Source: Batillaria attramentaria (lineage: Eukaryota > Mollusca > Gastropoda > Batillariidae). Taken from it: a stretch of 64,000 nt of DNA. The notes under the pieces were generated by a model. It did no database searches. It had not been told where the DNA came from and saw nothing but the letters and a program-made list of their open reading frames with translations. The position numbers and the translations under genes were made by a program. Numbering within the stretch: the first letter of the stretch is position 1; every line of letters starts with the position of its first letter. Positions 57,343 through 64,000 of the stretch are shown piece after piece. The DNA is taken from contig JACVVK020000468.1 of NCBI GenBank assembly GCA_018292915.2, positions 467,336 to 531,335 on the forward strand, read 5' to 3'.

Positions 57343-57441
57343 GAGGTAAGACACTGCACCATCATAGATTATTTTCGGGGACTTGGTAGTCCGAGGAATG
57401 GACAGCGGAGAAATGTTGTAGCCCAAGACCACAGACAATTA

Positions 57442-58177
57442 CAGTATACGCCGGTTATAAGAAACTCGAGGGGGGTGAATTTTTTGGTTTCTTATATCCG
57501 AGTTTTCTTATATCTGAAAGTCGGATATAAGAAAGTATTTTGAAAAATATTTCTTATAACCGAGTTCAGTGAAAAAAAAAGGTTTAAAACATTTCTTTTT
57601 TCTCAGTTCGTGTATGTTTTGCATTAAATTAAGAAATATCTGGTTTCTCTTAAAGACCTGCACAGAATATATATGTGTAGAGTTAATATACACCAGTGCG
57701 CTTGTGTCCTTCAATGTCAGAATTTTTTGTTTGAACATGAAAATACTGTTTTTGCTTCCCAACTGTAGCGCTGGCGGTCATGTGGTAAGAAAAAAACAAA
57801 ACAAAAAGAAAAAAAAAAAAAAAACCAAACCAACCAACCAACCAACCAACCAACCAAACAAACAAACAAACAAAAAAGAACTAAGGGGAGAGAGAGAGAG
57901 AGAATTCCCTTGTATTTATAGGATATATTAAAAGTGAATTATGTATCAACTTTTGATCTATAAAACACTCGTCCCATTAGAGTATGATATGCGATGCTTT
58001 CCGTGTCTAATTTGGCTGAAAAAAGCTGCAAATTAGCTTTTTTTTCTGTTGGGAGGGGGAAGGGGGATGGAGGAAAGATGGACCACGTATATTGTCAAAG
58101 AAAGGAATTGATCAACAGTTAGTCTAATACTGATAGTTTTATTCTCCTTAACGCGAGCCCTGTAGACAGAGACAGAC

Positions 58178-58214
<37 letters not shown>

Positions 58215-58690
58215 CTGAGCTCCCAATCAGGCAAAAAAACAAAATAATAATAAAAACAACATATAACAATAGAACAACAAAAATGCATCTCGTATTTTTT
58301 CTTCTTGCCAACATTCAATTTTGCACGGAACACAATGGTAAAGAACCAATTCAAGAAAAGAAAATCATGCGCCATCATGTGCCTGTCCTAAGTGACGTCA
58401 GACCTGACCTGTTTTCTTAGAATGAGTGAAATTTTCTTGGAAATGTACTTTCGGTTTCTTACAATGAGTGAAATTTTCTTGGAAATGTACTTTCGGTTTC
58501 TTATATCCGAGTTTTTGTATCAAGCGGGACAAGAAATTTGCTTTCCTAAAACCGAGTTTTCTTATAAGCGAGTTTCTTGTATCCGAGTTTTTGTAATACA
58601 TAATAAAGAAGAGTTTGGCCGGGGGAAAAAAATTCGTTGGCAATAACCGAGTTTTCTTATATCCGAGTTGCTTATATCCGGCGTCCACTG
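57442..58690. mobile_element. pogo/Tigger-like non-autonomous transposon
   Basis: 1,249 bp with inverted ends CAGTATACGCCGGTTATAAG and, at the right, CAGTGGACGCCGGATATAAG. It is flanked by TA on both sides. The paralogous sequence near 55342 (GACAATTACGTACAG) is the empty site. Subterminal copies of CTTATATCCGAGTTT repeat near both ends. No transposase frame is present. Confidence 0.87.
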
Positions 58691-58692
58691 TA

Positions 58693-59782
58693 CGTACAGT
58701 TAGTATGTAATCTTCGTCTGAGCGATTTCCGAAATGTTTTTGCTTCTTTGCAGCCGACGATTCAATTTAGTATCTTTATTATCCCAATTTAATGAAAACA
58801 ACAATAATCAAGCGTATTTAAAGAGTACTTACACAGCGCAAAATTCTCACAAAAGGACTCAGTGCCCGTACTGCCGCATTCGTACCCCGGAGAGCGAACA
58901 AAATGTTGAGTGGTGAAGTTGCCAATGAGGTGTTTTGAGGAATGTGTAATGAGGAGTAGCCGGGCGGAAGTTTCATGGTTTGAATGATATCATTAAGCTA
59001 GACACTGTGAGAGAAGTGCTGGGAAACGTGTTTACTGGTGGGTGCAATGAACACGTGATACCGACTGTCTTAGGACCGTTAGATGTCTGAATCTCGATGC
59101 ACACGCTGAAGAAACATTAGGTGGACAAGGTCGTACTTGTGTCTGAGAACGTTGAGGAGACAAAAGAGACTTGAAATACACAAACCCGTGGATGGATGAC
59201 AACCTAAACGAAACTCAGAGAGTGCCACTATTCACAAGTACTCGTCGTTTTAGGTGATCAAAATCGTTCTTGTGACGCATGACTGGTGTACTCCCCCCCC
59301 TCCCCCTAACCCACCACAGGCCAAAATTTCCACGTTCAAAGGCAAGTCTTATGGCACAAACGCACGTCCCTTTCATTCTCCGCAGAGACATGAGGCAAGT
59401 CTAACTCTGACAATGGCGACATTGTAACTGGCAGGCATGGTGCTCCTGAACGCACTTCTCGGCAGCAGTGAGTGCTCTGTGTGTGTGTGTGTGTGTGTGC
59501 AGGCCTGTATCTCCGAAAATACTCAAACGATTGGCTTCATATTTGGGGTCTCCTAATAAATCAAGATCATTGAATAGAGCGACCGAGCGCTTGGTGATTG
59601 CCTACGTGATATTGGAATTATCGCCCTTTTGAGAAAAGTTGGGTGTCTGGCGTTTACAGGCGTGAAATTTATCGAAATTACTCCATTTTGGGGGTGTACA
59701 TAGCATGAATACGGACTCTGAACAGCAGTTGCTCATCTCGAAGTGAAAAGCCCTCCAACGAGGTGATTTACATCCGTACACA

Positions 59783-59829
<47 letters not shown>

Positions 59830-60074
59830 CTCCCACCAAAAAGAAGAGCAGCATAGTCATGATAGTGTCACGTAAGATGTCTATGACGTCGACGTTACGT
59901 TTCATGCATGACTTTGACTAGTTCGGGTAACCCGTGAGTGATCGGGGAAGTCACACCCTCGATTACAGGGACCCCCTGGCTAGACTTTGACGTGCATTGT
60001 GTCATCACTACGAAATCCTTGCCCGGAAATCTATCAGTTAGTCTCGGCTCTCTATATCTCTCTGTCTCTGCCAG
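58693..60074. other. Intronic region of the receptor gene
   Basis: TG (59480-59500) and CA (59785-59826) tracts. No other supported feature. It ends in the pyrimidine-rich acceptor CTCTCTGTCTCTGCCAG at 60074. Confidence 0.6.
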
Positions 60075-60794
60075 GTTACGTCCAGACTCCAGGGTGGGAC
60101 GGAAAGAGCACATATCCGACCGCAGTGGACAGCTGGGTACGGGTGGAAATTCCTATTGGTCACAGTGTCTTGATCAGCTTTCAGGCCGTGGATCTGGAGT
60201 TCAAACTTGGCTCAGAATTCGACATAATGACACTGTACTGGGTGGAAACTCTACTGAAGACAATATTTTGATTACCAGGTCAGTGATACCGCCGCCATTC
60301 TTATATAACAGATCTGAACCCTGGATGAACGATACAAACGAGTTTTCCGTGCACTTTTACAGTGATGAGGCTGACTACGTGCATGTTACAGGTGTCAGAA
60401 TGTTGTTCTCCTTTCACAATAATACAGCACTACCAGAACAACTGTCAGACGATCAATGGAACTGTTCTGTACCGTACTGGGACGACTTCCGCCATCACTT
60501 TCAGTGTGATTTCAAACAAGACTGTGTCAATGGCGAAGACGAAAGAGAATGTTTGTATAAGAACCACACGTGTGGTGAGGGATGGGTTCTGTTGGAAGGG
60601 AAATGTTTCCTGTATGCCAGAGATAAACAACTTCTCAGCTGGTACGACGCGTCCGTTGCGTGTCATGAGCGTGGAGGGTACTTGGCAAGTCTCACACCAG
60701 AGGAGTACCTCACCGTGATACGCTTTCTCGTGGCCCGTTCGGATTCTGACGTCTACATTGGGCTGCAATCGCCGAGTCCATTTCTACCACGAAT
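60075..60794 (+). CDS. Exon 2: second CUB, LDLa-like and start of C-type lectin domain
   Basis: The acceptor at 60074 continues phase 1 from exon 1. The CUB module runs from YVQTPGWDGKSTYPTAVDSW to VRMLFSFHN (about 60425). Near 60240 the frame changes (LGSEFDIMTLYW in one frame, GGNSTEDNILITR in the next), a one-base break. An LDLa-like module (CSVPYWDDFRHHFQCDF to GEDEREC) has only four cysteines. A C-type lectin domain starts at CGEGWVLLEGKCFLYARD and includes ASVACHERGGYLASL. The exon ends in phase 2 at ACGAAT before GTAAGA. Either a pseudogene exon or a base-call error. Confidence 0.82.
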
Positions 60795-61144
60795 GTAAGA
60801 TAGCTCTCTCACTCTCTCTCTCTCTAAATGCAAGTTGTCATTTTCAGGACCCACATTAATTATGGAATAATCTTCCGATGTCGAATCCGCACCATGTATC
60901 CCTGTTTAAGGAGAGGCTGTTCAAATACTTTTCGCCACAGTAACGCAGGAAATCATCAAATACTCCTGTATGACAATGCCATTACGTTTAATTGAGTGTA
61001 TGCTTGTCTGTTTTGTTCTGCTTGTCGCCATTGTTTTTTTTCCCTTGTTTATTTATTTATTTATTTATTTGACTGTATGTTTCTCTGTTTCTGCCGCAGT
61101 CTTTTTTCCCGTTTATTGATGATATTAGCAGGCCTAAGGATACA

Positions 61145-61600
61145 AACTGACTGTGGTGTCATGTGCAGTGAGTATTTGGAGAACCCTTTTTGGAGAGCAT
61201 GCTAGTTTGTAATGATTTTTTGTTGTTATGAAAAAGCGTGATTTTCGTGATTTTTGTACTTTGTAGCCCAAGGTGCATGTCAGGGGGCCGCAACAGAGGC
61301 AAGCTGCCAGTGAAGCTGGGACTTTCTGCGCTAGAGAGTGGCAAAAGCGACGCGAGAGGATTTTAATGAAGCGGCTTTCTGGCATTAACAGAAAGTAGAC
61401 TAGCATTACTAGTGAGGCCTGAGCGAAAAGGAGACATTATTTTTTTTAAAACTCCTGTCAGGGACGTGCCCTAGAATGTTCTCTGCATGCTAATTTTTGT
61501 TTGTAGATTGAAGCATTTTTGAGGGTGACTATGATGCCTGAGGCTAACATGGAATATAATTAAAGGCATTTTGAGGCCTTTTGTGCTCTTTGGCCAGCAG
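61145..61600 (-). repeat. Dispersed repeat of unknown class, intronic copy
   Basis: Inverted relative to 48963-49370 and longer at the 3' side. Shared blocks include CATCATAGTCACCCTCAAAA and ATGCTAGTCTACTTTCTGTT on the minus strand. It lies wholly inside the intron between the two lectin exons. Confidence 0.82.
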
Positions 61601-61794
61601 TGTTTGAGGCGAAGATGAGATTGGTATTGATTATAGTGCGGAGGTATTCGTACTCTCCCACCCTCTTAACATCTGCGCCATTGATGGTCACGTTCTTAGT
61701 AGGAATGACTGTTGCTCAGCAGCACACAAGTCAACTAATGAAACTGCACGTGTGCATGAGCTGTCAGGTTACAGTTCGGTTTTTTCTGCTACAG

Positions 61795-62324
61795 TTACCA
61801 GTCAACACCGCAGTGGGTGGACCGGACAATAGCTTACTACGCCTATGTCACAACTACGGAAGCAAGGCAGTTCTGTGCTTATTTCTCCAGGCATAGTGTG
61901 GCCGGAGTTCTTGTGCTGAAGTTTGTGGAATGCAGGTATAAAACACGCGCATGACTACCTTTGCGAACTGGGAACTGCGGCTGACAACACAAGTAACAAG
62001 GCCAAACCAGACAGAGAGGAGTCAGGTATCATCATCTCCACTCCAACGCTTTGGATGTCCAGCTCCACGGTCCCGTACACAGAGTGCCCGGCTGGTCACG
62101 TGACGCACGACTTCCTGGCTTGTGACTTACAAAGCGATTGCTGGTCACGTGACGACTCTTCAGCCTCGTGTCCCGCACCGCTCTTCACGTGCACCAATGG
62201 CTTTGAGCGCGTGCACTACACGTTTGTCTGTGATTACCGTCCGGATTGTGGTGATGGCAGCGATGAAAACTTTTGTGTCTTCCCGCCTTGTCGAGTTACA
62301 GAGTTCTCGTGCGGCAATAAACAG
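61795..62324 (+). CDS. Exon 3: end of C-type lectin domain and LDLa-like modules
   Basis: The acceptor CTGCTACAG ends at 61794. The phase 2-to-1 join gives an Ile codon, then YQSTPQWVDRTIAYY. The lectin domain continues through ARQFCAYFSRHSVAGVLVLK and FVECRYK. One extra A in AAAA at about 61938 shifts the frame, and HAHDYLCELGTAADN follows. Four-cysteine LDLa-like modules come next (ECPAGHVTHDFLACDLQSDC and LFTCTNGFERV...CGDGSDENFC). The start of a third module is CRVTEFSCGNKQ, ending in phase 0 before GTAAAC. The split module is completed in exon 4. Confidence 0.82.
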
Positions 62325-62382
62325 GTAAACTGTTATGGCGGTTACGGTAGCACATGGAGCACTGGCTTGCCAGCACAGGGGT

Positions 62383-62556
62383 GGGTGGGGTGGGTGTTCG
62401 GGGGTTTAACGTCCTTTTCCACCACATACGGGTGATATCAAAGACGGGGCAACGATGAAAACGCCAGCACAAATATTTGGCCCCAGCCGGGATACGAACT
62501 CATGACCCGAGCATTACAAGTCCAACACTCTACCATTCAACCACCCTGGCTCCCCT
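62383..62556 (-). mobile_element. SINE family A in an intron
   Basis: A minus-strand copy between the two halves of an LDLa module (TTTAACGTCCTTTTCCACCA to CCTGGCTCCCC). It does not touch the splice sites. Confidence 0.88.
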
Positions 62557-63399
62557 TGCCATTGCAGGAAACAAAACCGTAGCATACTCAGCACTCAACA
62601 ATGTCATCATCATCCATTGCACTCAGCAAGAAACGTATTAAACTAATGTAACCACCTTGTACCAAAGACATATTTTATAATGTGTAATATCCGTTGGAGT
62701 TTGTAACCTTTTCTGGTTTCGGAAACGAGCCTTTTGATGAAATGTGCGGAAATATCGCGAGAGCTGACCGGACAGACGGAGGGGCCGGGGTTGTGCCCCT
62801 GGTTGAGTGGAGAGCAGGCTTCGCATGTAGAAGTCTAGGTTAGGGATTTTAGCCCGGGTTAGAGTCCAACCTCGAACTAAACTAGCTCTAGGATTAAATT
62901 TTCTATTGTTTTTGTGTTAAATCAGGAAGCCGGGTCCATTCCAGCAAGATGCGTAAGCCGTTATAGAAGGATTTATTTCTTCCTTTCTTCGTTCCTTTTT
63001 ATATAATTTTTTTTGTGTGTTTCTTTTGTCCTAGTCTGGGTTAGGTCCGTAGCCTTGCGTAAATTAACCTCGACTTTACATTCGGGCCCTGGAGTACATT
63101 TGCTGAGGGGAGAACTGGAGTACTTTTGCTCCCCCTGTAAATGACCGGGATACATTTGCCCCCCTTAACGGCGGAACTATACCAACTCAGTCGGCCTGTC
63201 GGCGATATCCCTTTCCGGCTTCAGCGGCTCGAGCTTTGACCGATCTCCTCTTTGCCTCGACATTTCATGATTTTTTTTTCCGAAAAGGTTGCTTCTTCGT
63301 TTCTGACTTTGGTTCACCTTAGTTCCCAGTGAGGAGTTACATCGGTGCCTGTGGGTGACAGAGCGAGACTGTTGTGGTACAGACGCCCGTAAAATGAAA
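62557..63399. other. Intronic sequence without other features
   Basis: Nothing recognisable beyond short low-complexity T runs. Confidence 0.55.
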
Positions 63400-63575
63400 G
63401 GGGAGTCGAGACAGTAGAACGTTGGACTTTCAATGCTCAGGTCGAGAGTTCGAATCCTGGCTGTGAGCCCAAACTTTGTGCTGGCTTAACATTTCCCCTC
63501 GTTGCCCTGTCGTTGATATCACCCTTATGTATCACCTTTGAGGACGTTCACCCCTAACACACCCACCTACCCGTT
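63400..63575 (+). mobile_element. Degraded SINE family A
   Basis: GGGAGTCGAGACAGTAGAAC, GAGAGTTCGAATCC, GATATCACCCTTATGTATCA and GAGGACGTTCACCCC match family A with many changes. Confidence 0.75.
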
Positions 63576-63670
63576 ACACATAAACTCGTATTGTACTTGT
63601 AGCGGTGTTTCAGTCATGTTGTGCGTGTACTTTTTGTGTGCCATTCAAAATTAATTAATCTTTCTCACAG

Positions 63671-64000
63671 TGTTTGCCTCTGGGGCGGCAGTGCGACAGC
63701 GTGGAACAGTGTGTCAACGGTGCAGACGAGAAGGTTTGCAAACTGAGTAAGCACCTCTCTGTCACAAACGTTTTGCCTCCTGCAAGTATGGACTTCGTAG
63801 GAGGAAAAACTGACCTTCACGTCCTTGGATGAAGGTCAGTATAACCGATCATCGTGTCCAAAGACTCATTTTGAATGTCCTAGTGTCACCTACTATTGCA
63901 TGCCGGTATACCTCCGCTGTAACGGCGTGTACGACTGTCCGGGCAAAGAGGACGAGGCGGCGTGCGACAGCTACACGTGTCCCGGGTTCTACCGCTGCCG
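63671..64000 (+). CDS. Exon 4 (partial): LDLa modules
   Basis: The acceptor TTTCTCACAG ends at 63670, phase 0. CLPLGRQCDSVEQCVNGADE completes a canonical six-cysteine LDLa. After VCKLSKHLSVTNVLPPASMD the frame breaks once near 63800, in GGAGGAAAAAC. It continues EKLTFTSLDEGQYNRSSCPK with another six-cysteine LDLa (HFECPSVTYYCMPVYLRCNG, then DEAAC). A new module starts at YTCPGFYRCR, and the window ends inside it. Serial LDLa modules after CUB and lectin modules fit a molluscan GRL101-like receptor N-terminus or another mosaic receptor. LRR or 7TM parts would lie outside the window. Confidence 0.8.

Overview
The window looks like nuclear DNA of a marine invertebrate, most likely a gastropod mollusc. 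The pointers are tRNA-headed SINEs that end in a GGACGTTAAAC-type tail, several non-LTR retrotransposon clades, PIF/Harbinger-, hAT- and pogo-like elements, many long (CA)n tracts, long satellite and minisatellite arrays, and a multi-exon CUB/LDLa/C-type-lectin gene of a kind that is expanded in molluscs. No prokaryotic operon, CRISPR array or intact tRNA/rRNA gene was found. The species assignment is inference.

Layout. 1-9310: a SINE, then a minus-strand 2A-family non-LTR element (ORF1 end, endonuclease, reverse transcriptase). It is split by a plus-strand I-like element at 2556-6886, flanked by an exact 12-bp target duplication. 9673-9939: a foldback of two 119-bp arms. 10930-14235: diverged ~0.79-kb tandem repeats. 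14240-21466 (minus): a candidate multi-exon gene whose exon-like segments are minisatellites (75/79, 17 and 18 bp) and whose main arrays lack stops in all three minus-strand frames. 24328-29600: a 179-bp satellite with traces of ~900-bp higher-order periodicity. 29813-30306: five 99-bp repeats. 31171-31890: a SINE split by a 522-bp TIR element. 32388-32560: a second SINE type.

32632-38797: a second copy of the 2A-family LINE, with an intact ORF1 that carries a perfect 2A motif (GDVESNPGP). Its ORF2 is frameshifted and interrupted by a PIF/Harbinger remnant (36484-37661) with a 3-bp CAG duplication. 42500-48705 and 52935-57155 are diverged segmental duplicates. Both carry a signal-peptide plus CUB-like first exon (frameshifted in the first copy, open in the second), and a third truncated copy lies at 57155-57345. 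The second copy splices in phase to exons at 60075, 61795 and 63671, which encode CUB, LDLa and C-type lectin modules. The gene runs off the right edge. It would be a secreted or membrane receptor, possibly the N-terminus of a GRL101-like GPCR.

The mobile elements mostly insert into one another, and several insertions can be proved within the window from target duplications or from empty paralogous sites: the pogo-like element, the poly(A) SINE and the 951-bp retroelement. Single-base frame breaks recur in otherwise open frames of both the transposons and the receptor gene. This fits either young pseudogenes or homopolymer errors in the assembly.
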